The notes beneath the pieces are model-generated. The model saw only the letters and a list, made by a program, of their open reading frames with translations. It was not told the DNA's origin and did not search any database. Shown one piece after another: positions 35,261 to 43,848 of a stretch of 64,000 nucleotides of DNA (position 1 is the stretch's first letter; each line of letters starts with the position of its first letter). Origin of the DNA: Proteobacteria bacterium DTSAM18 (GTDB lineage Bacteria; Myxococcota_A; UBA796; GCA-2862545). Made by a program: the position numbers and the translations under genes. The stretch covers positions 62,001-126,000 of the forward strand of contig JARACJ010000007.1 in the NCBI GenBank assembly GCA_028767165.1. Direction: 5' to 3'.

Positions 35261-36712
35261 TCAGTCGATGCCGCCGAGGGTCAGGGTCTTCACGTCGAGG
35301 TACTCGTCGACACCGAGGTGGGAGCCTTCGCGGCCCATGCCGGATGCCTTCACGCCTCCGAACGGGGAGCTCGCTCGGCTGATGCGGCCCGTGTTGATGC
35401 CCACCATGCCCGCCTGCAGGGCCTCCGCCACGCGGAAGGTGCGGGCCAGGTCGGTGGTGTAGAAGTACGCCGCCAGGCCGTAGGGGGTGTCGTTGGCGAG
35501 GCCGAGGGCCTCCTCCTCGGTGTCGAACGGGAACAGCGCGGCCACGGGGCCGAAGGTCTCCTCCTGGGCGAGCGCCATGTCGGGGGTGCAGCCCGTGAGC
35601 AGGGTGGGGGACCAGAACGTGCCGCCGAGGGGGTGGGGCTCGCCGCCGAGCTTGAGGGTGGCGCCCCTGCGCAGGGCGTCGGAGACGTGGCGGCTCACCT
35701 TGTCGAGGGCGGCGTCGTCGATGAGCGGGCCCTGCTGGACCCCCGGATCCGCGCCCGGTCCCACCTTGAGCATCTGCATGCGGATGCGGAGGCGGTCGGT
35801 GAAGGCCTCGAGGATGCTTCGCTGGACGAGCACGCGGTTGGGGCACACGCAGGTCTGGCCCGTGTTGCGGAACTTGGACGCGATGACGCCGTCGGCGGCG
35901 GCGTCGAGGTCGGCATCCTCGAACACGAGGAACGGGGCGTTGCCGCCGAGCTCGAGGGAGACCCGCTTGAGGGTGGCGGCGCTGCGCTCCATGAGCAGGC
36001 GACCCACGCCCGTGCTGCCGGTGAAGGTGAGCTTGCGGACGATGGGGCTGTCGAGCCAGGGGCCGGTGACCGTGGCGGCGTCGCCGATGATGACGTTGAA
36101 CACGCCAGGGGGGAAGCCCGCGCGCAGGGCCAGCTCGGCCAGGGCCAGCGCGCTCAGGGGCGTGGCCTCGGCGGGCTTGGCGAGCATGGTGCAGCCGGCG
36201 GCCAGGGCCGCGCCGGCCTTGCGGGTGAGCATCGCCAGGGGGAAATTCCAGGGGGTGATGGCCGCCACCACGCCCACCGGCTGGCGCAGGGTCATCACGC
36301 GCATGCCGCGCTCCGGCGTCGCGAGCACGTCGCCGCGCACGCGGGGGGCCTCCTGCGCGAACCAGGTGAGGAAGCTGGCGGCGTAGCGGACCTCGCCACG
36401 GGCCTCGTCCAGCGGCTTGCCCTGCTCGGCGGTCATCAGGGCGGCCAGATCGTCCTCGTGCTCGAGCATCAGCTCGCCCCAGGCCCGCAGCAGCTCGCCA
36501 CGTTCGGCGCCGGGGCGGCGGGACCATGCGCGGAAGGCCGCGGATGCGTGGCCGATGGCGGCGGCGGACTGCTCGGCGGTGAGCTTGCTGACCGTGCCCA
36601 CCAGACTGCCGTCGGCGGGGTTGAGGTTCTCGAGGGTGCCGCCCTCGCCCGGGAGCCAGGTGTCGCCCACGAGGCTGTGGCCCCTCAGCAGGGTGGTGTC
36701 CGTCAGTTGCAT
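35261..36712 (-). CDS. gabD: NAD(P)-dependent aldehyde dehydrogenase, succinate-semialdehyde dehydrogenase-like
   Basis: A 483-residue protein of standard length. Motifs: TPWNFPLAMLTRK (cofactor), FTGSTGVGRLL, catalytic Glu in LELGGNAPF, catalytic Cys in NTGQTCVCPNR, ETFGPVAALFPF and a C-terminal SPFGGVKASGMGREGS. The pattern is that of GabD-type succinate-semialdehyde dehydrogenases, although related aldehydes are possible. ATG 36712 was chosen over the longer frame for GGAGGG upstream. It lies between the rhodanese and the ABC importer genes on the same strand, an unusual partnership. Confidence 0.85.
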   Translation of the reverse strand: MQLTDTTLLRGHSLVGDTWLPGEGGTLENLNPADGSLVGTVSKLTAEQSAAAIGHASAAFRAWSRRPGAERGELLRAWGELMLEHEDDLAALMTAEQGKPLDEARGEVRYAASFLTWFAQEAPRVRGDVLATPERGMRVMTLRQPVGVVAAITPWNFPLAMLTRKAGAALAAGCTMLAKPAEATPLSALALAELALRAGFPPGVFNVIIGDAATVTGPWLDSPIVRKLTFTGSTGVGRLLMERSAATLKRVSLELGGNAPFLVFEDADLDAAADGVIASKFRNTGQTCVCPNRVLVQRSILEAFTDRLRIRMQMLKVGPGADPGVQQGPLIDDAALDKVSRHVSDALRRGATLKLGGEPHPLGGTFWSPTLLTGCTPDMALAQEETFGPVAALFPFDTEEEALGLANDTPYGLAAYFYTTDLARTFRVAEALQAGMVGINTGRISRASSPFGGVKASGMGREGSHLGVDEYLDVKTLTLGGID

Positions 36713-36786
36713 GAAACCCTCCACCCATGGTGCATAGCACCGTGGGCGGAGGGCGCGAGTGGGGTCAGGCCGATCCGGTACCGGAC

Positions 36787-37140
36787 TCAGGCAGGCCAGG
36801 CGGTCATGGGGCCGAGGTTGTGGGCGTCGAATCCCTTGCCCTTGAGCATCCGGACGGCCGCGCCGGAGCGCATGCCCGAGGCGCAGTAGCAGATCACGGG
36901 CTTGCTCTTGTCGAGCTCGTCGGCCCGCTTCGCCAGGTCGTGCAGCGGGATGTGCCTGGCGTGGGCGAGGTGGGCCGCACCCCACTCCTGATCGGTCCGG
37001 ACATCGAGGAGCTGGGCCTGCCCGCTCTCCACCATCTCACGGGCCTTGGCCGGTGCGATGGAGGAGCCCTTGCGGATCCGCCAGAAGATGACGATCACCG
37101 CCACGACGGCGATCAGGGGAAGGAGTTCGTTGACGTCCAT
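36787..37140 (-). CDS. Membrane-anchored rhodanese-domain protein
   Basis: A 117-residue protein: an N-terminal hydrophobic helix (LLPLIAVVAVIVIFW), then a single rhodanese domain with LLDVRTDQEW and active-site loop CASGMRSG (Cys near residue 90). Single-domain rhodaneses transfer sulfane sulfur between thiols. It starts seven bases after the persulfide dioxygenase stop, so the products probably work together on persulfides at the membrane. Confidence 0.9.
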   Translation of the reverse strand: MDVNELLPLIAVVAVIVIFWRIRKGSSIAPAKAREMVESGQAQLLDVRTDQEWGAAHLAHARHIPLHDLAKRADELDKSKPVICYCASGMRSGAAVRMLKGKGFDAHNLGPMTAWPA

Positions 37141-37147
37141 GGGGGCC

Positions 37148-37999
37148 TCAGAGGATGGGGGTCTTCAGGAAGCGGTGGCCCTTGGCGTTGGGCTCGGGCA
37201 GCTTGCCGGCATCGATGTTGAGCTGGACGCTCTGGAAGATGAGCCGGGGCAGGTTGAGGGTGGCGTCGCGCTCGGTGCGCCACTTGACGAACTCCTCCTT
37301 GGAGGTGTCGGCCCGCAGCTGCTTGTTGGAGGCCTTGGACTCACCGATGGTGGTCATGAACTTCAGCTCGCGGCCGCCGGGCTGGTAGTCGTGGCCCACG
37401 AAGACGCGGGTCTCGTCGGGCAGCGTGTACAGCCTGTTCACGATGGAGTCGTACAGATCCTCCGCGGAGCCGTTGGGGAAGTCGCAGCGGCCGGTGCCGA
37501 AGTCGGGCATGAACATGGTGTCGCCGGTGAAGATGGCGTCGCCGATCTGGTAGGTGGTGTCGGCGGGGGTGTGACCCGGGGTGGCGATGGCCTTGATGGT
37601 GATGCTTCCCGCCTGCAGCTCCTCGCCGTCGGCGAGCAGGACGTCGAACTGGGAGCCGTCGACGGGCACCTGGCCCTCCATGTCGAGGAAGGCGGTGAAC
37701 GTCTCCTGGATGAGCGGCACGACCGCGCCGGCGACCAGCTTGATCCCGGTCGCTGCGCGCAGGGCATCGGCGCCGGTGATGTGATCGGCGTGGATGTGGG
37801 TCTCGAGCGCGTAGTGGACGTTGAGTCCCTTGTCCTTGACGAACTGCAGCAGGGTGGTCAGGGAATCCTGAGAGAAGGTCAGGTTGACGGGATCGTAGTC
37901 CAGGACCGGATCGATGATGACCGCATCCTTGGTGTCCTCGTCGTACACGACGTAGGTGAGGGTGGAGCTGAAGTCGTCGAAGAAGTGCTGGACCTGCAT
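37148..37999 (-). CDS. Persulfide dioxygenase-like metallo-beta-lactamase-fold protein
   Basis: A 283-residue protein starting [20 protein letters not shown]. It has the metal motif THIHADH (about residues 66-72), then [33 protein letters not shown] and the C-terminal [13 protein letters not shown] block of the ETHE1/SdoA/Blh family. These Fe(II) enzymes oxidise glutathione persulfide to sulfite. ATG 37999 has AGGAAG upstream. It heads the minus-strand run and is divergent from a sigma-factor gene only 96 bases away, suggesting shared control. Confidence 0.9.
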   Translation of the reverse strand: MQVQHFFDDFSSTLTYVVYDEDTKDAVIIDPVLDYDPVNLTFSQDSLTTLLQFVKDKGLNVHYALETHIHADHITGADALRAATGIKLVAGAVVPLIQETFTAFLDMEGQVPVDGSQFDVLLADGEELQAGSITIKAIATPGHTPADTTYQIGDAIFTGDTMFMPDFGTGRCDFPNGSAEDLYDSIVNRLYTLPDETRVFVGHDYQPGGRELKFMTTIGESKASNKQLRADTSKEEFVKWRTERDATLNLPRLIFQSVQLNIDAGKLPEPNAKGHRFLKTPIL

Positions 38000-38095
38000 G
38001 GTTGCTTCCTTGGTTGGTCGAGGGGTTGCCCTCCGTTCACCCGACCTGAGCCGAACACCGACGGAAGTGTGACCGATGGGGCACACGGAGGAAAG

Positions 38096-38659
38096 ATGAA
38101 ACCGATCACGCTGTGTTCTCCCGACCTGATGGCCGATCTTGCGAAGAAGGGGGATCTGGAAGCCCTGGACAGGTTGTCCCGATGCTATGGGAGAAGGCTC
38201 GTCCAGATCGGTCGCCGTTACTGTCGAAACGCAGAAGACGCGCAGGATGCGGTGCAGGATGCGATGGTACAGGCCGCGGTCAACCTCGACCACTATCGGG
38301 GCGAGGGTCCGCTGGAGGCCTGGGTGGGCCGCATGGTCGCGCGCGCCTGCTCCCGGATGCGTCGGGGCCGCAAGAACGATCCCGGCCTGCACACCACCGA
38401 GGTGATGCTCACGGCGGAGGAGCCCAGCCCCGAGGCCGAGGCGCGGCGAGGCGAGATGGCGGAGAAGCTCGGGCAGTCCCTGCAGGTGCTCGACCCCGTG
38501 GATCGCACCCTCGTGCTCCTGGCCGAGGTCGAGGGCTGGACGGGCCCCCAGCTCGCCGAGCGCACCGGCCTGTCGGCGCCCGCCGTGCGCAAGCGGCTCT
38601 CCCGCGCGCGAAAGCGCCTGGCCAGCTCCATGGAGGAGATGGTCGAAGAACCCCTGTGA
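38096..38659 (+). CDS. RNA polymerase sigma factor, ECF/sigma-70 family
   Basis: A 187-residue protein with a region 2 (AEDAQDAVQDAMVQAAVNLDHY, Trp-containing WVGRMVARACSRMRR) and region 4 helix-turn-helix (WTGPQLAERTGLSAPAVRKRLSRARKRL), typical of ECF sigma factors. No anti-sigma gene follows; the next gene is a rhodanese. GGAGG lies just before the ATG. The 96-base region shared with the persulfide dioxygenase gene and the downstream rhodanese suggest control of sulfane-sulfur genes, an inference. Two Cys occur early (LCSPDL and RCYGRR), which could be redox-sensitive. Confidence 0.9.
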   Translation: MKPITLCSPDLMADLAKKGDLEALDRLSRCYGRRLVQIGRRYCRNAEDAQDAVQDAMVQAAVNLDHYRGEGPLEAWVGRMVARACSRMRRGRKNDPGLHTTEVMLTAEEPSPEAEARRGEMAEKLGQSLQVLDPVDRTLVLLAEVEGWTGPQLAERTGLSAPAVRKRLSRARKRLASSMEEMVEEPL

Positions 38660-38765
38660 TGGTTCCGCGACTGGTGTCGTGCCGTGCGGCGGGTCACACT
38701 GCAGGCGCTTGACGGTACATGCATGTTGAAGGGGCGCTCGATGCAGCCCCACCGTTGGAGGAATC

Positions 38766-39095
38766 ATGCGGACGATCGACACCAAGGAACTCAAGTCCCT
38801 GCTCGGCGACGACATCTACCTGCTGGACGTCCGTGGTCCGGACGAGACCGCCCAGGGCATCATCGATGGCGCCAAGCGCCTTCCCCTGCACCTCATCCCG
38901 CTCAACATGGACAAGCTCCCCAAGGGGCAGACCCTGTACATCTACTGTCGCAGTGGAAACCGCTCCGGCCAGGCCTGCGCCTACCTGGATCAGCACGGCT
39001 TCGACACCGTGAACGTCGCCGGCGGCATCATGCAGTGGGTGGCCCAGGGGGATGGCCTGGTGGCCGAGACCGGCACCACGCTCGCCCAGGGCTGA
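38766..39095 (+). CDS. Single-domain rhodanese
   Basis: A 109-residue cytosolic rhodanese: IYLLDVRGPDE, then the active-site loop CRSGNRSG (Cys near 62) and the C-terminal VAGGIMQW motif. It transfers sulfane sulfur, probably between glutathione persulfide and cyanide, thiols or sulfite. GGAGGAATC precedes the ATG. It follows the sigma factor by 106 bases and ends at a hairpin terminator. With the divergent persulfide dioxygenase and membrane rhodanese it forms a reactive-sulfur cluster. Confidence 0.92.
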   Translation: MRTIDTKELKSLLGDDIYLLDVRGPDETAQGIIDGAKRLPLHLIPLNMDKLPKGQTLYIYCRSGNRSGQACAYLDQHGFDTVNVAGGIMQWVAQGDGLVAETGTTLAQG

Positions 39096-39131
39096 GTCCC
39101 AGGGCAGGCGCGCCCTCCGACCGGGCGCACC

Positions 39132-39170
39132 GAAGACCCTCCACCTCCGCAGAGGTGGAGGGTCTTCTGC
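39132..39170. terminator. Hairpin terminator after rhodanese
   Basis: A 16-bp stem GAAGACCCTCCACCTC/GAGGTGGAGGGTCTTC with a 4-nt loop, followed by TGCGTTT; the U-tract is weak. Confidence 0.7.
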
Positions 39171-39214
39171 GTTTCCGCCTCGTGTATGCTCGTACCGAGC
39201 CCGAGGAGGGACCC

Positions 39215-39856
39215 ATGAGAAGCCTGATCGTCCTGGCCTTTTTGGCCGCCTGCGCACCGAAGCCCGCCGAAGAGCCTGCCGCCCCGGAGGAGGCAGAAGC
39301 GCCCGCCGAGGAAGCCGCTGCGCCCGAGCAGGCGGCGAGTGGCGCCGAGTCGGACGAAGCCACGCTCGCGAAGGTCGATGCCGCGCTCGATCAGCTCGCG
39401 GGCACGCTCCAGACCAACCTCAAGGGCAAGCTGCAGGCCGAGGGAGCCGCGGGCGCCCTGTCGTTCTGCCACGAGCAGGCAGGGCCCCTCACCGAGACCG
39501 CTTCGCGGGAGACGGGCGTCTCGATGGGGCGCGCCTCGGTCAAGCTGCGCAACCCGGGCAACGCCGGTCCGGCCTGGGTCCAGTCCTGGCTCGCCACCCA
39601 TGGCGGCGGTTCGGCCGGCGACGCGGCGGCCGTGCGGGAGGTGGTCGAGGTCGACGGTCGTCGCATGGCCCACGTGCTGCGTCCCATCGTGGTCCAGCCT
39701 CCCTGCCTGCAGTGCCACGGCAGCGAGGATCAGCTCGCCGAGGGTGTCGCGGAGCAGCTGGCGGCGAAGTACCCGGACGACCAGGCGACCGGCTACGCGG
39801 TCGGCGATCTGCGCGGCGTGTTCTGGGCCGAGACCGCGGTGGTGCCCGGACAGTGA
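39215..39856 (+). CDS. Haem-binding lipoprotein, Tll0287/DUF3365-like
   Basis: A 213-residue protein with lipobox LAAC (Cys13) and an Ala/Pro/Glu linker (about 17-48). The domain has LSFCHEQAG and one c-type haem site CLQCH (near 163), followed by a C-terminal RGVFWAE. The LSFC ... CxxCH arrangement fits the DUF3365/Tll0287-like haem sensor fold. It is probably a periplasmic or surface redox sensor or electron carrier. GAGGAGGG lies before the ATG. It precedes the protoporphyrinogen oxidase gene by 61 bases, which links it loosely to haem metabolism. Confidence 0.78.
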   Translation: MRSLIVLAFLAACAPKPAEEPAAPEEAEAPAEEAAAPEQAASGAESDEATLAKVDAALDQLAGTLQTNLKGKLQAEGAAGALSFCHEQAGPLTETASRETGVSMGRASVKLRNPGNAGPAWVQSWLATHGGGSAGDAAAVREVVEVDGRRMAHVLRPIVVQPPCLQCHGSEDQLAEGVAEQLAAKYPDDQATGYAVGDLRGVFWAETAVVPGQ

Positions 39857-39917
39857 ATGTCCCGGCGCTGGGCCCTGGGTTAGGCGTGCGGGGAATGCAC
39901 AGGCACAGGAGCGCGCA

Positions 39918-41255
39918 ATGGCCAGGGTCGCAGTGGTGGGCGCCGGCATCTCGGGGTTGTCCACGGCCTTCTTCCTGCAACAGCAAGGCCACGAGGTCGT
40001 GGTGCTCGAGGCCGCGGCCAGGCCGGGCGGCAAGATGCAGACCCTCGCGGTGGGCGACCGGCTGATCGACGAGGGCCCCAACGGCTGGCTCGACAGCGAG
40101 CCGGCCATGCAAGGGCTGCTCTCGGCCCTGGGGCTCGACGACGAGATCCGGCCGGCCAGCGACACGCGCAACACCCGCTGGATCTTCGCCGACGAGCAGC
40201 TCCACGAAGTGCCGATGTCACCGCCGAAGCTGCTGAAGTCCAGGCTCATCCCCTGGCGGGCGAAGCTGCGGATGGTGCTCGATCTCGTGATGCCCCGGGG
40301 CCGAGATGGCGAGAGCATCGCGTCGTTCGTGCGGCGCCGGCTCGGCGCATGGTTCGTGCGACGGATGGTCGGCCCGATGGTGGCGGGCATCTACGCCGGC
40401 AGCCCCGAGCAGCTCGAGCTGAAGGCCGCCTTCCCGAAGATGGCCGAGCTCGAGGCCGAGCACCGTTCCCTGTTCCTGGCCATGATGGCCAGGCGCCGTG
40501 GGGGCGCACCGCCCGGGCACCTGCAGACCCTGAGAGGGGGTGCGGTCCGGCTGGTGGAGCGCCTCATGGAGGTCCTCGACGACGTCCGGCTGTCCACCCC
40601 CGTGACGGGGCTGAGCCGCTCGGAGGAGGGGTGGAACCTCGAGCTGCAGGATGGCGGCCTCACCGCCGAGGCCGTGGTGCTGGCCACCCCCGCACCCGCC
40701 ATGGCGAGGCTCATCGCGCCCTTCGCGCCCGAGTCCGCCGAGGGCCTGCAGGCCATCCCCTACGCGCCCGTGGTGGTCGTCGGCACCAGCGCGCCCGTGG
40801 GCAGCTGGGAGCGTCCGGCGGAGGGGTTCGGCGTTCTCAAGGCCTCCGATCAGGATCTGGAGGGCGCGCTCGGCATCCTGTTCACCCACTGCTCCTACCC
40901 GGAGCAGGCGGGGGAGGGCGAGGTCCTGCTCCGCACCGTCATGGGGGGCGCGGTCCATCCGGAGGTGGGCACCTGGACCGAGCAGCAGATCCTCGCCGCG
41001 GCCCGCAGGGCCCACGAGCGGGTGCTCGGCCACATGAAGAACCCGCCCACGGCGGAGGTCGTCATCCGGCACCCCCACGGCATCCCGCAGTACACGCTCG
41101 GGCACTCCGCCCGCGTGGCGCTGGCCCGTCGGGTGGAGCAGCTCCCGGGCATCGTGCTCGTGGGCAACCACCTGCAGGGCATCGGCGTGAAGGACTGTGT
41201 CCGTCAGGCGAGGGAGGCTGCCGACAAGCTGCAGCCCTGGCTTCAGCCGAAGTAG
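39918..41255 (+). CDS. hemY: Protoporphyrinogen oxidase, HemY type
   Basis: A 445-residue FAD amine-oxidase-like enzyme: VAVVGAGISGLSTAF Rossmann motif, then ARPGGKMQTL, DEGPNGWL, a middle region with GPMVAGIYAGSPEQLE and the C-terminal VGNHLQGIGVKDCVRQARE. These are HemG/HemY-type signatures of the O2-dependent oxidation of protoporphyrinogen IX. AGGAG six bases upstream sets the ATG. Its 3' end overlaps the convergent marC gene by 13 bases. Confidence 0.92.
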   Translation: MARVAVVGAGISGLSTAFFLQQQGHEVVVLEAAARPGGKMQTLAVGDRLIDEGPNGWLDSEPAMQGLLSALGLDDEIRPASDTRNTRWIFADEQLHEVPMSPPKLLKSRLIPWRAKLRMVLDLVMPRGRDGESIASFVRRRLGAWFVRRMVGPMVAGIYAGSPEQLELKAAFPKMAELEAEHRSLFLAMMARRRGGAPPGHLQTLRGGAVRLVERLMEVLDDVRLSTPVTGLSRSEEGWNLELQDGGLTAEAVVLATPAPAMARLIAPFAPESAEGLQAIPYAPVVVVGTSAPVGSWERPAEGFGVLKASDQDLEGALGILFTHCSYPEQAGEGEVLLRTVMGGAVHPEVGTWTEQQILAAARRAHERVLGHMKNPPTAEVVIRHPHGIPQYTLGHSARVALARRVEQLPGIVLVGNHLQGIGVKDCVRQAREAADKLQPWLQPK

Positions 41256-41827
41256 TCGGCGAGGCCCGCGCGGAACATGCTCACGCCGATGCCGGCCAGG
41301 AGCAGGGTCATCACCTTGCCGAAGGCCTTCACGCCGTCCTGGCCGAGGACCCGGACGATCTGGGGTGCGCTGCGGAGCACGAACCAGGCGAAGGCCACGT
41401 TGATCACCAGGGCGACCAGGGTGATGCCCGTGCCGCTGGTGTCGGAGTGCACGATGAGGGTGGTGATGGCGCCGGGGCCGACCACGAGGGGCACGCCGAT
41501 GGGCACCGGGCCCACGTCGTGCACGTTGCGGGACTTGCGGTCCTCGCGGGAGAACACCAGGTCATGCAGGGCGAGCGCGACCAGCACCATGCCGCCGGCG
41601 AGCTGGATGTCCGACAGCTGGATGCCGATGAGGCCGAGCACGTGGGTGCCGGCGAGGGTGGTGGCGACGGCGACGGCGCCGGCTGTGAACATCGCACGGC
41701 GGACCAGCTGGGGCCGGTCGAGGGCGTCCATGCCTTCGGTCAGGGAGAGATAGATCGGCGCGGTCGTGAGGACGTTCATGGCGGCGAAGATCGTGATGAA
41801 CGCAAGCTGGAACTGAGCAAGGGTCAT
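41243..41827 (-). CDS. MarC-family integral membrane protein
   Basis: A 194-residue protein with about six hydrophobic helices and the MarC hallmarks: AFITIFAAMNVLTTAPIYLSL at the start, IQLAGGMVLVALAL, PIGVPLVVGPGAITTLIV. The family is widespread; a transport role is suspected but unproven. The start is preceded only by a G-rich run. It is divergent from the methyltransferase gene with 178 bases between. Confidence 0.9.
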   Translation of the reverse strand: MTLAQFQLAFITIFAAMNVLTTAPIYLSLTEGMDALDRPQLVRRAMFTAGAVAVATTLAGTHVLGLIGIQLSDIQLAGGMVLVALALHDLVFSREDRKSRNVHDVGPVPIGVPLVVGPGAITTLIVHSDTSGTGITLVALVINVAFAWFVLRSAPQIVRVLGQDGVKAFGKVMTLLLAGIGVSMFRAGLADYFG

Positions 41828-42005
41828 GTCGCCCCCCCAAGTGCGCCAACCGGCGACTTGTGGATATGTGAGAGGGGCGCGCCAATATCTCTTCCGTCCT
41901 GAAGGGCAACGCTCGGTCGCGTTTTTCTTGTAGACTTTCTGGTGTCCGATTGGTATCCTGACGGGTTTCCGAAAAGTCGCAGTCTTGGGGGTGGTCGTGG
42001 AGGGG

Positions 42006-42764
42006 ATGGAAGACCTGTTCTGGGTGTTCGAGCGGATGCCCCGGCAGGGGATCGGGAGCCGCGCCACCACCCTGCAGGCGCTGTCGCGGCTCGGCATCGT
42101 GCCGGGCACCCGCGAGGCGCCCCTGCATGCCCTGGATCTCGGGGCAGGCAGCGGGGAGGCCAGCCTCACCCTCGCCAGCCGGATGGGCGCGGAGGTCGTC
42201 GCGGTGGAGCTGCACGAGCGCTTCCTGGCGGCCCTGCGGGAGCGGGCAGCCCAGGCTGGGGTCGATCACCTCATCGAGGCCTGGCCCGGCGACATGGCGA
42301 CGCCACCGGAGCGGCCGGGCGGCTACGACCTCATCATCGCGGAGGGGTCGGCCTACCTGCTCGGGTTCGAGGAGGCGCTGCGGCGCTGGAAGCCGCTGCT
42401 GCGTCCCGGCGGCGCGCTCGTGATCTCCGAGCTGGTGCGGGTGGCGGATCCCCTCAGCCCTCCGATGGCGGCGTTCTGGGGCGCCCACTACCCCGACCTG
42501 GCCACGGCGGATGTGCGCCGCGCCCAGTGCGAGGCCGCTGGCTACGAGCGGGTCGACGACTTCCAGATCCCCGAGAGCGACTGGGAGGCCTTCTACGAGG
42601 CGATGGAGTCGGTGCTGGTGGAGGCCCGGCGGCGTCGGGGGGAGTCGGCCGTGCTCCAGGCGCTGCAGCGGGAGGCAGACCTGTACCGGGCCCACGCCGG
42701 TGAGGTCGGCTACCAGGTCTACTGTCTGCGGCGTCCGGTCAGTGTGTCGTCGCAGGGAGCGTAG
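42006..42764 (+). CDS. Class I SAM-dependent methyltransferase
   Basis: A 252-residue protein with motif I ALDLGAGSGEASLTLA (about residues 43-58), an acidic residue at the end of strand 2 (VVAVELHERF), motif II DLIIAEGSAYLLG and motif III LLRPGGALVISE. Substrate unknown; the C-terminal part has the layout of small-molecule methyltransferases. The start is uncertain: ATG 42006 is very close to GGAGGGG, while in-frame GTG and TTG codons at 41991-41999 and 41985 are alternatives. Its end overlaps the convergent acetyltransferase gene by 46 bases. Confidence 0.85.
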   Translation: MEDLFWVFERMPRQGIGSRATTLQALSRLGIVPGTREAPLHALDLGAGSGEASLTLASRMGAEVVAVELHERFLAALRERAAQAGVDHLIEAWPGDMATPPERPGGYDLIIAEGSAYLLGFEEALRRWKPLLRPGGALVISELVRVADPLSPPMAAFWGAHYPDLATADVRRAQCEAAGYERVDDFQIPESDWEAFYEAMESVLVEARRRRGESAVLQALQREADLYRAHAGEVGYQVYCLRRPVSVSSQGA

Positions 42765-43270
42765 TAGCGGGCCGCTTCCTCCAGCAGCCCATCGGCCCGG
42801 CTCCTTGACAGGGTCCAGGTCACGGGATCGCCACCGGTGCGGGACGGCAGGAACCCCATCGTCGAGAGCAGGTCCCGCAGGTGGGGACTCGTGTCGGCCG
42901 GCACGTACACCACCACCTCCTGCGCCATGGGGTCCTGCAGGGCCAGCCAGGTGATGAAGTGGGCGGCCCGGCGTCCGTGGCCCTGTCCCCAGTGTGCCGG
43001 CAGGATCTGCACGTCGATGTACCGGGTGGCGTCCCGGCCGCGCACGACCTGGCTGGAGGCGAAGCCGATCCACGTGTCCGAGAGCCGCTCCCGCAGGGAG
43101 AACATGCGATGGGGGGAGTCCGGGCCCGCCACGTCGGCGAGGGCCCTTGGGGCGAGCAGATCCGGGCCCGTCGTGGGCTCGGTCGTGGAGAGGAGTGCCT
43201 CGAGGTGGGCCAGATCCTCGCCCACGAGGGGTTCGATGCGCAGGGTGTCGCTCTGCCAGCAGCGGTGCAT
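42719..43270 (-). CDS. GNAT-family N-acetyltransferase
   Basis: A 183-residue protein with the GNAT pattern: an N-terminal LRIEPL strand, central VQILPAHWGQGHGRRAAHFI (the acetyl-CoA pyrophosphate loop Q/R-x-x-G-x-G/A is QGHGRR) and a C-terminal LLSTMGFLPSRTG. It resembles RimJ/RimL-type acetyltransferases. ATG 43270 has GGAGG five bases upstream. It lies 29 bases downstream of a response-regulator gene on the same strand. Confidence 0.82.
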   Translation of the reverse strand: MHRCWQSDTLRIEPLVGEDLAHLEALLSTTEPTTGPDLLAPRALADVAGPDSPHRMFSLRERLSDTWIGFASSQVVRGRDATRYIDVQILPAHWGQGHGRRAAHFITWLALQDPMAQEVVVYVPADTSPHLRDLLSTMGFLPSRTGGDPVTWTLSRSRADGLLEEAARYYAPCDDTLTGRRRQ

Positions 43271-43299
43271 GGGGCCTCCGGCGGGGCCCGTGGCCCCCG

Positions 43300-43848
43300 C
43301 TACCTCTCGGACGGCTCCTCGCCCCGTTGCAGTTTTCGCTGCAGCGTGCGCCGGTGCAGGCCCAGGATCCGGGCCGCCTTGGAGATGTTGCCGTCGACGT
43401 CGCGCAGGACGCGCTGGATGTGCTCCCACTCCGCCTGGGCGAGGGGCGCGCTCTCGTAGCTGGGCGTGGGCGCTTGTCCGATGGGGGCCGCGCTGCGCTC
43501 GAACGCGTCCAGGATGCGGTCGGCGTCGGCGGGCTTGGTGACGTAGTCGAGGGCGCCGAGGCGCACGGCGTCCACCGCGCCGGCGATGGAGCCGTAGCCG
43601 GTGACCATCACGGCCTGCAGCTCGGGCAGCAGCTCCCGCAGGGCCGCGAGCAGCTCGATGCCGCTGTGGTCCGGCATCCGCACGTCGAGGACGGCCCGGG
43701 TGGGGCGGTGCTCCCGGGCGAGGACCAGGGCTTCGTCGTAGGAGCTGGCGGCATGGACGGTGAGTCCCCGTCGCTGCAGGCTGCGGGTGAGGGCCTGAAG
43801 GAGCGGGACGTCGTCGTCGACGAGGAGGAGGGAGGGGGCGTCGGTCAT
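43300..43848 (-). CDS. RegA/ActR-type response regulator (pair 1)
   Basis: A 182-residue regulator: a receiver domain with DDD near residues 11-13, phosphoacceptor Asp55 (LDVRMPD), Thr in VTGYG and Lys in YVTKP. A Fis-type helix-turn-helix at the C-terminus has DGNISKAARILGLHRRTLQRKL. This is the RegA/PrrA/ActR architecture, in which the regulator controls redox-dependent energy-metabolism genes. Its ATG overlaps the kinase stop as ATGA. The two are thus a tightly coupled pair. Confidence 0.93.
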   Translation of the reverse strand: MTDAPSLLLVDDDVPLLQALTRSLQRRGLTVHAASSYDEALVLAREHRPTRAVLDVRMPDHSGIELLAALRELLPELQAVMVTGYGSIAGAVDAVRLGALDYVTKPADADRILDAFERSAAPIGQAPTPSYESAPLAQAEWEHIQRVLRDVDGNISKAARILGLHRRTLQRKLQRGEEPSER

